Shown: positions 25,159-37,296, counted from the first letter of the stretch. The stretch is 64,000 nt of DNA from Symsagittifera roscoffensis (GCF_963678635.1 NC_087064.1:55744338-55808337), one strand, 5' to 3'. Notes: a model not told the origin generated them from the letters alone. Numbers and translations are program-made.

Positions 25159-27019
25159 CAAAATGTTATTTAAAAAGAAGGATCGAAAAAACATATAGAG
25201 AAAGAAAGATTGGAGACAACCGTTTGACAGTACTATTTTGAACTGAATCGTCGAAACCAAATTGGAGATAGTCAAATTAATTTTAAAAGCAGGTATACAG
25301 ACAGACAGACAGACTTAGTTTGGCTTCGAAAAAAAATACTGAAAAATTAATGACCTTGCGGAAAACCAATTGTTTTTTAAGCTTTGCATTATATGATATA
25401 GCTTAAACATGAAAAAATTCTTTCGTAAAACATGCAAAATTTCTGTGCTTAAATATGGGAGATAGCTGTCACTAGCATTTAAATATAGTATAGATAGATG
25501 AAATGATCTTTGTGAAATTACGTCAATTTTCACCATTACAAGGCCAAACTGTGCATTTTGTGAATTGTAAGCGGATTCCGCGACAAGGACGCTCCCTTCG
25601 TTTTTCTTTTGTTCTTTCACTTTCTTTGATCGTTCTGACAAAGTTTTGTCATGTTTAAAGACTTGGCTCTGGAATCCAGGAACATACACATACAAAATTG
25701 TGCGCCTATCCAGTGCACAGTTCGGCCTCGTAATGACCGTGTTTTCACCTTTTGGAGAAGAACTCGCACATATGTCTGTTCTAAAGATAGATTTAACAAA
25801 ATTCTAACCTTGACCCGGCATGTTTGAGTTTTAGTTACAATTATGATTTTGTTTTACTTTCTTCAGATAATATACCATGGATTAATTAAAAAAACAGATA
25901 AATCGCGCCAAGATTTTGCAAAAAAATAGAGACGTGTGCAAAAACACTAAATATTTGGTTTTCTCATTGTTTTTTTTTCATGGTAAGCTAGTGAAAGTTT
26001 AGTAAATCTTCTTGGTGTTTAATTCATTGCGCGTAATACCCTATCTTGTCACATGGGAGACCGAACATCTATAGCCTATCCTAATACATGGGGTCTCGCA
26101 TGCGACCTCCTCGCGCTTCTGCTACTTAGGTGAGAAAATTGATTTTGTTGATATCTGATTGGGCATATGAGATTAGACTTTAGCAAATGTGGCAGAGATC
26201 TGTATCATTAATTAATGAAGCTTTTATTTTTAATCGTGTTAAGGATTAACAAAGGTTCCTTATACTTACTATTTTCGTTAAGTCGCCGTTGAAGCAGTTT
26301 AAAACCATAAATTTTTTTTGCGCAAAAAACTAATTATATGTGTTTAATTAGTGAAATTGACTAAAATTCTTTTTTCTTTGCCGTTTTTTGCGCCCTTTTA
26401 TCAAACACTTGAATGAGCCTTGAAATTTTTCTGAACAAATGCACACTTTAGTTTCTAAAATATACACGCGTCTATGCTATGGAATTGATCGTTTTACTGT
26501 CGAGGTAGTTTTCATTATTTTTATCATTGCCCCAGCACAGTTACTTTGGAAATTAATTGAGTTTCATATTGTTCAAGGAGTCCACATATTTTCCACATAG
26601 TTCCACAGAAATTCGTAAATGATTGAAATGATTGAAGACAAAATTAGCGGCGAAATCCAGGAACATGTTAATAATCATAAGGCAATTGTTATCAAATGTC
26701 TTGGAATCATTTGTTTTCTGATTCTATAGAAAACTGCGTGTCAAATATATTGCAGCAATTGCATTGTAATTCAGAAGTTTGATGGTACAATGATCTGTTA
26801 GTTTCAAAATAGGGCTCAGTGTCGTAATTATCGGAGGATATGTAATTCTGCTTGTCCTGACTAAAGGAAAACCCGCACTGACAAACTTGAGCTCAAATAA
26901 GAATAGATCTTAATACAGATAATATACAGTACCCGTACCGAGAGAAATCTTTATTTCTGACGTGAAATACTTTATATCTAATCTAATTTCAGGTCAGAAA
27001 TTCCTTATGAAATGTTTAA
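25159..27019. other. No gene recognised
   Basis: Mostly AT-rich. Two overlapping - strand frames (25,315-25,695 and 25,617-25,799) and a GC-richer patch at 26,030-26,110 do not resemble any family I know. If the protease gene model is right, this is intron. Confidence 0.4.
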
Positions 27020-28110
27020 ACAAGACTGCTCGTATCAGGGCGAAGCCCTGAATGTTCCGACTGCCTTTTAAAATTTATTGAGCAGCAGTAATACATAAAA
27101 AAAATGAAATGAAATAAAATAAAATGAATTTTTTTTTCTAAAATTTGAAATTTTTTATGAAAATCATCCCCCCACACGCCAAATAAAGTACAAAAAGATA
27201 GAATTCGCTCCTTGTAACAAATCAATTATGGCAAATAAGCTTCGTTCAACCAATTTGGAACGATTTATAAGACGGATTAAATCTCGCTTACGCGTTAATA
27301 GCGCGAATTATATTGCGCGTTAATTGTCCCAAATTGGTCAAAATGGCCAAAATGGCAAACTTTAAATCCTCATAACTTAACAAAAAATGATCACAGGTGA
27401 AATATTCTTTCAAATTTAAGCTCAGGACAACAATACCTTTTGAATGATATAAAAAAATTCCGTCAAAAATGGCTAGTTAAAAAGTCGAAATTTGTCTGAA
27501 GAAAAAAAAAACCCACCTCGAGCACAAATATTCCGTTACTTTCGTATCGAAAGTCGGAACAATAAAGCAGGGACTTATTAACGTAACGGAAGTAACGGAA
27601 TATTTGTGCTCGGGTTGGTTTTTTTTTTCTTCAGACAAATTTCGACTTTTTGACTAGCCATTTTTGACAAAACATTTTTTTTTATCATTCGAAAGGTATT
27701 GTTGTCCTGAGCTCAAATTTGAAAAGATATTTCACCTGTGATCATTTTTCGTAAAGTTACGGGGTTTAAAGATTGCCATTTTGGTCAATTTGGGACAATT
27801 AACGCGCGATATATTTCGCGCTATTAACGCGTAAGCGGAGAGTTAATCAATCCGTCTTAGAAATCGTTCCAAATTGGTTAAAAGAAGCTTGTTTGCCATA
27901 ATTGGTTTGTTACAAGGAGCGAAATCTATCCTTTTGTACTTTATATGGCGTGTGGGGGGATAATTTTCATAAAAAATTTTAAATTTTAGAAAAAAAATTT
28001 TTTTTTCATTTTGTTTTATTTCATTGAATTTTTTAATGTTATTACTGCTCCTTAAACCTTAAAAGGCAGTCGGAACATTCAGGGCTTCGCCCTGATACGA
28101 GCAGTCTTGT
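27020..28110. mobile_element. ~1.1 kb near-perfect palindromic foldback element
   Basis: The left end reads acaagactgctcgtatcagg and the right end reads cctgatacgagcagtcttgt, an exact reverse complement. Arms of about 500 bp pair through to a centre near 27,565, where cgagcacaaatattccgtta is mirrored by taacggaatatttgtgctcg. Each arm carries a small internal hairpin near its outer end (cagggcttcgccctg) and blocks such as cgcttacgcgttaatagcg. No protein is encoded, so it would be non-autonomous. Half copies at 22.5 kb, 28.6 kb and 52.0 kb show that it is a repeat family. No unambiguous target duplication is visible (flanks tttaa and atttat). Recent-looking arm identity suggests a young insertion or ongoing arm conversion. 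Confidence 0.85.
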
Positions 28111-28341
28111 ATTTATTTATGTCTCATCCAAAATCTGATCAGAAATTAGCTAAATCTAGACTGCTTCTAGCTAGCTGTTTCTAGATACGTAAATCAATTT
28201 AGAATGCATTTAATGGATTTTTACGGTAGAGAAAAAAATGATTTTTTGTCTAAAAATCAACTTGAATCGATTCAAATCGATTTTCTAGGTCTTCGCCAGT
28301 CCATCAAGGAGGGTTATCTTGCAAGACCTGGGAAGATTCTT

Positions 28342-28541
28342 NNNNNNNNNNNNNNNNNNNNNNNNNNNNNNNNNNNNNNNNNNNNNNNNNNNNNNNNNNN
28401 NNNNNNNNNNNNNNNNNNNNNNNNNNNNNNNNNNNNNNNNNNNNNNNNNNNNNNNNNNNNNNNNNNNNNNNNNNNNNNNNNNNNNNNNNNNNNNNNNNNN
28501 NNNNNNNNNNNNNNNNNNNNNNNNNNNNNNNNNNNNNNNNN
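28342..28541. other. Assembly gap (200 N)
   Basis: A run of exactly 200 undetermined bases, so the true size is probably unknown. Sequence on the right (28,567-28,625) is a fragment of the foldback family, so the gap may hide palindromic DNA that failed to assemble. Confidence 0.98.
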
Positions 28542-28566
28542 GGGCAGAATTTTCGAAAATTTTATG

Positions 28567-28625
28567 TGGAAAAAAAACCAACCCGAGCACAAATAATCTG
28601 TCACTCTCTTTGAAAGGCGGAAAAA
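28567..28625. mobile_element. Fragment of the foldback element centre
   Basis: An A-run followed by ccaacccgagcacaaata matches the centre-proximal end of the palindrome arms at 27.5-27.6 kb. It borders the N gap, so only part is visible. Confidence 0.45.
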
Positions 28626-28903
28626 TTATTTAAAAAATAAGACTGCTTTTCAGTAGATTTGAGCAGTTTGCGAAAAAAAAATAAAAAAAAATTATTTTTC
28701 AGAAAAAAAAAATATACTAAAAAAATCATTAAATAAAACCACGCAAGCGATAGCTCTTAAGGATTGTGTTTAAGGACGTAGAGCTTGAACTATACAGATT
28801 GCTTAAAAATCAATTCGGATTTTTTACGAGACTTGTAAATTAACCGAAAAGGTTGTATGATATAGGCAAAAAAGAAAAAATTAACAGGTAAATTATTTTT
28901 TGG

Positions 28904-28907
28904 TTTA
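28904..28907. repeat. Target site duplication, left (ttta)
   Basis: The four bases directly before the 5' LTR equal the four directly after the 3' LTR (49,232-49,235). A 4 bp duplication is usual for Ty3/gypsy-type integrases. Confidence 0.75.
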
Positions 28908-29317
28908 TGGAACCTGATCTAAACTAAATTTTATGATTGGATAAATTAGACATTTTACCACTGTAAAGTATTTAATATTAACCAATCATGATCCATCTAA
29001 CTAACAACCCACTTATTTGTAAGTGCTGAAATTACTTGTAATTTCAGCACCAGAGAGATTTGAATTTAACTTAGAAATTAGTTGTCTCTCCGAGAGAACT
29101 TCAGCAGCCGCAAAAAACCAGTATACCCTAGATCTATTGAGCCTAGCAGAGACTAGTTAAACACCCTGAGACTAGTAAGTATAAGAGTAAGATTAGGATC
29201 GGTATTAGACTAAGAAGTTGCACGAATCTATCCGGCCGAAAATAAGATAGCGTGACGAGCAGACGGTGTACCCTATCCGAAATTACTCTATGAGTTAACC
29301 ACATCGGTCCTAACTCA
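28908..29317 (+). repeat. 5' LTR (410 bp)
   Basis: Starts tggaacctga and ends ctaactca (TG...CA). It matches the 3' LTR at 48,822-49,231 over its whole length with 5 substitutions and no gaps. It contains a perfect 12 bp stem hairpin at 29,023-29,050. As in other LTRs it should carry the promoter and polyadenylation site, but I cannot place them with confidence. Confidence 0.95.
29023..29050. promoter_or_regulatory. Perfect hairpin inside the LTR
   Basis: gtgctgaaatta, loop cttg, taatttcagcac: 12 paired bases with no mismatch. The same hairpin is unchanged in the 3' LTR (48,937-48,964) and in the LTR of the second, much more diverged element (54,268-54,295). Conservation against a decaying background suggests a function in the RNA or as a protein site; which one is unknown. 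Confidence 0.7.
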
Positions 29318-29319
29318 TC

Positions 29320-29337
29320 TGGTGCGACCATAAGTCT
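29320..29337 (+). promoter_or_regulatory. Candidate tRNA primer-binding site
   Basis: tggtgcgaccataagtct begins two bases after the LTR. TGG is the complement of the CCA tail of tRNAs, and the position is right. The same tctggtgcgaccataagt follows the LTR of the second element (54,528 on). I cannot name the tRNA. Confidence 0.65.
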
Positions 29338-30522
29338 CGAATAGACCTTAATAGCTTAGATTCAACCAAAAAATAGATTAGAATTTAGACAAAACATTTT
29401 TAAAATGTTATACGACGATAATTTCATCGAAATGTCTCTACGACTCAATAGATCAGAGCCGATATTCCGAACGATAGCAGAACTACCCGGAATCGCAAGA
29501 AGACCTCGAACAAGAGACGACATACGACAAAGTAGGAACTTACCATATAGTTATATGATTGTACGGCAAAAGCCAACACAAACTTTTATATTTAGAATCT
29601 TATTAGCAATGAATTTAGATTTTCATTTGCAAACATAAAATTTTGAAGTCAAAACTTCATGATCATTACAGGCGCTAAACAAAATTATTAATATACAATA
29701 ACGATTGATAAAAAGATCTCAGATCGTTTTCTTAAATTCTGCAGTCTTATATAAAACATGTTTGGAAAATATTTATTGAAAATAAAAACAAAAATTAGTA
29801 GAATGACAATAAATTGTTAGTAATCATAAAATCATCTGTTGTCCCAGCTTCATCACCTAAACATAACAGCAATCATAAGCTCACTAATATCATTAAAAAA
29901 CTAAATCTTTTTCTTATATAAATTTAAACCATTATCCTTGGATCTTAATTAATTTTCTTTTTCACTAAATTTAAAACTTGATCATCAAGGCCAATCTTTG
30001 GATCAAAAAGAACAATTTTGTTCTCCCCCACCCACTTAGCAAGTGTCTAACGACCTCAAACGTCGATTCACTATCCAACCCTTCCAAAAAACCCAAGACT
30101 AATAGAAATTTTTCAACAAAACTAACCATTAAAATTAGGATAAACAGTGAAGAACTTCGGTTATTCATCTTCACTTGACCCCCCCCTCTTATCTGACCCA
30201 GGATACTACTTAAGTTTAGTAAGTTTGAAATAGTACCTAACGAACCACTTGCGTTTTAATCATACCTGATAATTGTGGATCGATTTACTATTCACCAACC
30301 CTTGAACACAATCACTACCCCTAAGTAAGATTAAGTAAGTTAACACCTTAACTTAGACTAGCCACGAAAAAGTAAAACATCATTCTCCGGAATCGATATA
30401 CTTTTCTCTCCAACCCTGAACAAAAAGACCCAGGTTAAGCTAACCAAAAAATTGTAAGGAATAACAGTCTAAGAAAAGAAGACATCATCTAACAACTTTT
30501 TGCATCCCTCATCCTAAACCTT
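29338..30522 (+). other. Leader (5' untranslated region) of the 20 kb element
   Basis: About 1.2 kb without a clear gene. A 77-codon frame begins at 29,405. Its first part, around atgtctctacgactcaatag, is strongly conserved as DNA in the second element (54,631 on), where the frame ends after 24 codons, so conservation may be of RNA rather than protein. Other shared blocks are a C-run region near 30,178-30,200 and ttttgttctccccca near 30,013. The place fits a packaging or splice-donor region; no site can be proven here. Confidence 0.6.
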
Positions 30523-30990
30523 ATGTCATTCAAAAATCTAGGAAATAAACAAACAATTGTTTTACACAATTGTGAAATAGATAACAAAAAATACGATCTT
30601 GTAATCACACCTCATACACAAACAGTTGGATATATTAAAACAAAACGACTAACAATTAAAAAAAAATAATAAACAAACAAAGACAAATCACACGAAAAAG
30701 ATTTTCAAAAAATAGAAACGCATTTTCAGAATCAGAAGCCAACAATTTAGATGAACTCTATAAATTAAAAGAGTCGATTGATAAAAATTGTCCTATTCAC
30801 GATCAATTATATTTTTCCGACTCAGAAACAACTTCAAATTCATCAAAAAGAGGAAAAAGAAGAATAAAAAAGCAATATAAACACAAACCAGTACACTTGT
30901 ATAATTGGAATTAACCAATTAGGCACATCGATAGTTATATATTAACAGTCATTAAACGAAAAAATGAGCCACAGCCACACTCAAAGTGAC
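30523..30990 (+). pseudogene. ORF0: small basic protein upstream of gag (broken)
   Basis: The frame from ATG 30,523 reads on as LHNCEIDNKKYDLVITPHTQ and stops at 30,667 in an A-run. The remainder continues in another frame through NKQRQITRKRFSKNRNAFS to a Tyr-Asn-Trp-Asn stretch and a TAA at about 30,914, where the second element has CAA. The second element has the same protein (ATG 55,829, 110 codons before its own frame break), with clear residue conservation, including the KRF and NKQRQITRKRFS parts. The protein would be ~150 residues, rich in Lys/Arg/Asn, without a signal peptide. Its last codons overlap the gag start (30,964). I do not recognise the family. It could be a separate accessory protein or the N-terminal part of an older gag reached by frameshift. 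Confidence 0.6.
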
Positions 30991-33900
30991 GAAAGTCCAG
31001 ATGACGAAGAAGTTTACCCCTTCCTCGTAGATGCACCTAATGATAGAGGGCAGCTTATATTTAGCAAGAATTTACTCCTAAATTTGTTTGAACCCGGAAT
31101 CAGTCCATGCAAAGCAGAATTCCCAGATGTAAAAATCAAAAGACAAATTATAGAACATTATCTGAAAGATATATGTAATTTAACACAACAATACGGAATC
31201 TACACCATAGAATTCAGCACACCAAATCCGAATCATCGCAAATATGTAATTCAAACAGACGATCTTGAATTAGAATTTTCAAAAGTATTCTTAGAATATA
31301 TTAAAAGCATACAATATCATAACTCACAAAGAGCAAATTCTATATTCACTAACGAAGTCTTTGCAATAATATATAGCTACATTTCAATATTAGAAAAAAC
31401 AGAAATTCAAAGTATCTCACCAACTGAGACATCCAAACATATAAAAGTACGAAATGAAATTGCATTATTTTCAACTTTTCTACATATAATCAAAGATAAT
31501 TTCACTAAAGACGATGTTTCACAACACACAAAACATGACTTACAAAAAATTTTGGCTTGGTTTATAATAGATTATTTCACACATAATATAGACCTAATTT
31601 CACAAGCAAGAAAAAATTTTAGACCTCAAAATCCAAACGATGATACTGTCATCACAGAACAGTCAGATTACGTTTGGGACCCTGAATGGTCTCATCATGC
31701 ATTTATAAATATCCCACAATCAATCTCAAGTCAAGCAATAAGTACAATATCTTATCAAAGAGATTATGTGAGAGTAGTACCACTGATCATTGATGCAACA
31801 CCATTGAACTACAAGACATTTTTACCTGATACACGAAATAACAGTTTAAATTCGACCGTCATACACAATGAAAACCTTAATGGAACTAGAAATCTTACAC
31901 AACAAGATATTCAAACACCATCACACTTCATAAATGAAGAAATCGTCCAAACAACAACAACTACACAACAAAGTATTTCACCAATACGTCCAAATTTATC
32001 AACACCAAAAAATACAAACACTTCAATGGCACAAGTAACCTTACAATCAACCGTTAAACCTTCGGTTGCTCCAAAATATTCACATATGGATTATCAAACA
32101 TATAGACCTATGACAATACCACCAAAAACACGAAGAACGTTCACAAGAAACACTTTTGCAGAACACAATTATAACTACGCACATTCGTCAAAAACAAATT
32201 ATCCCCCACAAAAACCTAATAATAATCATATAAGTTCTCATCATTGGAATAACCCAATGACAACAGCCAACTCAGTAAATTTTCAAACTAATTCACATCC
32301 CCCACAGGATCGCAATGAAAATTACCCATTTTTTCAACAAAATAAAAATAAAAAGCAAGCACCTCATCATACGGATTACTTATCATCTGATGACGATTAT
32401 TTACAACCAGATATTTTTGCACCGTATACCCAAGAATATCGCGGACAAGGAGCACAAAAACCTTATACATATAATTTTTTTTTCCTCAAAATCCAACAGA
32501 AACACGAAATCAACAACCAATACAAATGCAAAATCCAACTAATACACAATCTTTTCAACCAATTCAACCACAAAATCCAATGATCACACACTCGTACCAA
32601 CCAACTCAAATGCAAATCGAAATACCACTCCCATATTATCTTCAACAACACGAAATAACAAAGAATCAACTTTCAAATTTTTCACAAATGCCAAATGCCG
32701 CAGAATTACTACAAATGACAATGAATCCATACCTTATGGGTGGATCATCAATAAGATCAAATAAACCACTAATGGTTTTCACAGGAACAGATCCTGAATA
32801 TTCTGTAGAAGATTATTTAAATGCAGTAACAGCAAATTTAATTTTAAATATAGGACCTGAACCAATTAATACACCATTACATCAAAATTGGATTCATCGA
32901 CGCACAGCGTTGATACAAACAACCTTAGATGGCGCAGCCCAAAAATGGTTTTCAGTACTACCTATAGAAATAAAATCAGATTGGAAAAGATTTACACAAG
33001 AATTTTCAAAAATGTTTGACTCCGAAAGAAATAAACAACACCAAAGAGTTTTATGTAATGAAATTCGCAGATTACCAAATGAAACCATCAAACAATTAGC
33101 AGTACGCATCGAAACACTAGTTCGAAAAGCATATTCATTAAATACACATGACTATATAAACACAAAAATGACAGAAATTTTAATGATGATCTTAACACCT
33201 CAATTAAGGAAAATAGCAATAAAAAAGAGAGCATCTCATCCTTCCTCAATTCGAGAGCCAGATTTAGATTTTCGAAAACTAGTAGACAAACTAGAACAAG
33301 CGGAAATCACAATGAAACTCGAAGAAACAGAAAATCTAAAACTACAGTATGTTAATCGAATCGAAACAAACACTACGCACATCAGTAACATACAGGAATC
33401 AGATACAGATCTAGATGAAAAAATCACTGAAATACTAAATATTTATGAGAAACACCCAAATTTTAAAGGTAAACCATCATTCAAAAAATGGTGTAATTAT
33501 TGCCGACGATACGGACATAGTATCTCTGAATGTAGACAAAAACAACAAGATAACCAGAACAAACCTCAACAACATAGAGAACCAAACAAATCATTCTATC
33601 AATATATGAAGAAAGATCAAAATTTACCAAACAAAAACATATACAGTAACAACAGTTCAGGAAAACCACTTCCGAACAACACCAGTTACACAAGGAATCA
33701 ATCACCATATAACTCAAGTTATAGAGGAAGATCACCAGAACAAAGAAATACACAGAATTATTCACAAAATTATTATAATCGATCAAATAGTCGAAATAAC
33801 TATTCAAGATCAAATTCCAATGCAACACAATTTGTTTCTAGATCCAGTTCCCAATCAAACCCAAGGAATAAACACTATTCCAATAATCAATCACGAAACT

Positions 33901-34525
33901 CATCATATAACAGAAACAGAAACTATTCACATAATAGAAATAGAAGTTATTCGAACAATCGAAATCAGAATTACCCGAACAACCGATCAAGAAATAACTC
34001 ATATAACAGATCAAACTATCACAGATCAAATAATAATTATCAAAACAGATCACGGAATAATTCAAAATCGAAATTCAAGTTATAATAATCGATATAGAAA
34101 TTATTCTCAATCACCACATAGAAATAATAACCATTATGATAATTCTAAACATCGACACAGAGATAGTACACCAAAACATCAGAGAAAAATTAATCAAGTA
34201 CAATCAAATGAAGAAACAACATCAGACCCCCCAGGAATTGATGACACAGGAAATAACGAACTACAATTAAATCAAATAAACTGTGAATCATCAGACACAG
34301 AAAGTGATACAGAAAATACCATTTCCATCAATATGATAGCAGTCAAAAACGACTACGAACCTATTATATATGAACAACCTTTTACATCACACATATATGA
34401 AAATCAGATGGAACTTATTCACAATTATTACATTGAACCCATCAATACTACACAAACTGCACAAGACATAAACGAAAATAAAATAAAAAGCTTAAATACG
34501 AATCACATTTACCAAAATATACAAA
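30964..34525 (+). pseudogene. gag: matrix-like N-terminus, capsid and CCHC nucleocapsid (two frame breaks)
   Basis: A 539-codon frame starts at ATG 30,964 and holds an acidic N-terminus, a helical matrix-like part and a long Asn/Thr/Gln/Pro linker. At a run of nine T (about 32,477) the reading continues one frame over, in the frame open to 34,085. That part has the capsid block (WFSVLPIEIKSDWKRFTQEF, then RRLPNETIKQLAVRIETLVR), a zinc knuckle CNYCRRYGHSISEC at about 33,492-33,533 (C-x2-C-x4-H-x4-C), and a tail very rich in Asn, Ser, Arg and Tyr. Near 34,060 a one-base difference from the second element moves the frame again, and it then runs without a stop into protease. The second element keeps each region in one frame at these two points, so I read them as indels rather than programmed shifts. 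Gag and pol therefore look like one ancestral ORF. Confidence 0.85.
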
Positions 34526-34945
34526 AAGAACAACCCAAAGAAAAAATTTGGACAATACCATTTCTTTTAGAAAGCCCAAGAAACAAGGAATTTCAACCAC
34601 CAGACCTTGAAATTGATTTTTTAATTGATTCAGGAGCAGAATCAAACATAATTAACATTCCCACATGGAATGAAATCAAAACATTACACCCAAAATTAAC
34701 GCCTCTTGCAACCTCTAGTAAACTAGCAACAGCACAAGGATCAAACACTAATAAATTATGGAAAAGATCAACTATTCCGTCTTCCCACAAGAACAATGGA
34801 ACAAAACAAAATTCTAAACAAACCATTTAAACAGATATTTCATATCACAGATATTAAACACAATATCATTGGCATACTATTTATCTCGAAATATATACCA
34901 ACAATCAACATATTGAATAGTAAAATATTAATCAAAGATAAATAA
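34526..34945 (+). pseudogene. pol: aspartic protease domain
   Basis: WTIPFLLESPRNKEFQPPDL leads into DFLIDSGAESNIINIP; the catalytic Asp-Ser-Gly-Ala is at about 34,627-34,638. This is a retropepsin-type active site, and the domain would cleave the Gag-Pol polyprotein. A later ATAQG segment fits the second half of the domain. A frame change occurs near 34,755, after which the frame continues through ILNKPFKQIFHITDIKHNII to a TAA at 34,943-34,945, where the second element has TAT. Active-site residues are intact, but the frame is broken downstream. Confidence 0.85.
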
Positions 34946-37296
34946 ACAAAAACAAAAAATACAGCTCTAACATTTTTTCAAAGATTAAATAAACAACCAC
35001 CATTCTTCTCAAAATTTTATCCAATTTATAACCAACAACGGAAACACTTGAAACCACTATCAGGATATATATATAACTTTTCAATAAAACAAGTTCACCA
35101 GTATGATAAAAGTCAAAATAAACAACAACTTTTTATGTCAGACTTCGAATTTAAACCTATTCACAAGTTTTTCAAAATCACGATTTTATCTATAAAATAT
35201 TTGAAAAACACGAATTCCGACATCATTTCGCTACACGTGTATAACAATACACCGTATCAAGTAACATTACCCTTAGGATTTTTAGGATATTGCGAAACAA
35301 ACGCTACAATATCACCCATACATGAAAAAGCATACCGCGTAAATAATATACTCCAATTATTAGATATTTGTCAATCCACAATTCTTAATGAAGAAATATC
35401 CATCAATAATATAATAAGTAATGAAAAAAGAAATACAGATTATTTCACAAAAACCCCATATTTCAAACCTATATTCAACATAATCAACTATACAGAACAT
35501 CAACAGAAGTTTTTAACAATGTTTAACTTCCAACATTCACAAATAACACAAAACAAATTTGATAAGTTAGCTAAACAGCTAATAAAATATTCATCAGTCT
35601 ATGCAACATCAAAATTTGATGTTGGAAAAATCAGTTCATCACTACATCTCCCGTTAAAACCTGACGCAGTATTCAAGATACAAAGAGCAAGTAAAGTACC
35701 AATTCATTTACACGACAAAGTAAATAGATTACTTGATATTTTAGAACAATACAAAATTATCTCACCGGTAAACAAAGAAGAACAACCAAAAGGTAACACA
35801 TTTATTAACCCTGTTATTATCCTAGCAAAAAGAGAATCATTAAAAATAGTTTTAGACGCTAGATATCTCAATTCACTAATAGACGAATCAAAATGCAATT
35901 GGCCTATTGAACCAATACAAGTTATTTTAACAAAATTAAAATGAAAAAAAATACTTTACAACCGCAGATATGAATAGTGCATACAATCAATTGCCACTAG
36001 ATGAACAATCACGACGTTTAACACAATTTGTTATTGGAAATCAACAATACGAGTTCAACCGCCTATTCTATGGAATATCCATAGGACCAGCAGCATTTTC
36101 AGCTTTTATGAGCAAAATTTTTAGACCACTACATAAGAAAAACGCAATCACCTATTTAGACGATGTTTTTATGCAATCACAGACAATAGAAGAAATGTTT
36201 ACAGTTTTAGAACACTATCATAAAATACTTCAGAACGAAAATCTGAAGGCCGCCCCCGATAAATCTCACTTCTTTTTAACAAGAGTTAAATTTTTAGGAC
36301 ATAACATAGAAAGAAACACAATCACTCCATTGAAATCACGCATTGATGCTATTCAAAAACTTCAACCACCAACAAACAAAAACAAAATCCAAGAATTCCT
36401 TGGAATTTTAAACTTCTTGAGCAAATACGTTTATAAAATGCAATTATATTTAAGACCATTTTATAATATCCTAAGACAACAAAATAATTTTGAATGGAAT
36501 ACTGAACATCAAACACGATTTGAAGAAGTTAAAAAACTTTTAACTGAACAAATTTCAAACACAATTCCAGACCCAAATCAAACATTCTATGCAATGTGCG
36601 ATGCTTCCAATTTTGGCATCGGCGCAGCATTATTACAATCACACAATGGTACAAATAAAATGAACCTTATATCAGCAAATTCCCGATTATTCACTCAAGC
36701 AGAGCTACGACTCTCAACTCTAATGAGAGAATGTACAGCTATCATTTACACACTTACAGAATATGAATTTTTAATACTTGGATCAAAACATCCAACAGTT
36801 CTATTCACAGATCATAAACCAATCATTTTTCTCTTTACACAGAAGTCAAATCCAAATCACCGAATTTACAGATTTCAACTAGTTTTAATGAAATTTCCAA
36901 ACTTACATATAGTCTGGACAGCAGGAAAGAATCTTGCATTACCAGATACATTAAGTCGAAATACACCACCTGACTTACTTACACGAAAAACTACAGTTGA
37001 AATACCCAAAAAAATAAAATTTTACCTTGCAGAAAACGAAACATCACCCCGACTAGAATGCAAAAATGCAGTAAAAACTGACATTGAACAATCACAGATA
37101 AATAACCTACAACACTTCCCACTTTACTTAGATTGCCAAGATAACCACTACGAAGTTGATCTACTTGGAACATCAACTTTCAAACCAATTCCATACTCAC
37201 AATGGATAAAAAATAACACCCAACAAAAACGAGTAAAACAACACTCGCATAAAAAAGACCTTTTTCCATTAATTGAAAAAAAAAAATTAACTGATT
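34946..37296 (+). pseudogene. pol: reverse transcriptase and RNase H (one frameshift)
   Basis: The first part is open to 35,944 and carries the RT entry (LPLKPDAVFKIQRASKVPIH, then NPVIILAKRESLKIVLDARY). An A-run at about 35,940-35,960 shifts the frame; the second part (35,970-37,298) has FTTADMNSAYNQLPL, FYGISIGPAAFSAFM and the catalytic YLDDV at about 36,152-36,166. RNase H follows with FYAMCDASNFGIGAALLQ near 36,590, MRECTAIIYTL and TDHKPI, ending with LALPDTLSRN. Motif order and spacing are those of Ty3/gypsy RT-RNase H, and the catalytic aspartates I can see are kept. A second A-run (about 37,280) breaks the frame again before integrase. Confidence 0.93.

Noticed and set aside
25315-25799. 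Two overlapping - strand frames (126 and 60 codons)
   Set aside because: No domain, different frames, and AT-rich composition like the surroundings.
26030-26115. GC-richer open stretch ending in a donor-like aggtgaga, as a candidate missing protease exon
   Set aside because: The translation does not match the segment expected between the His and Asp regions of the S1 fold.
28204-28633. Frames of 96-130 codons around 28.3-28.6 kb
   Set aside because: They cross the N gap; the open length is an artefact.
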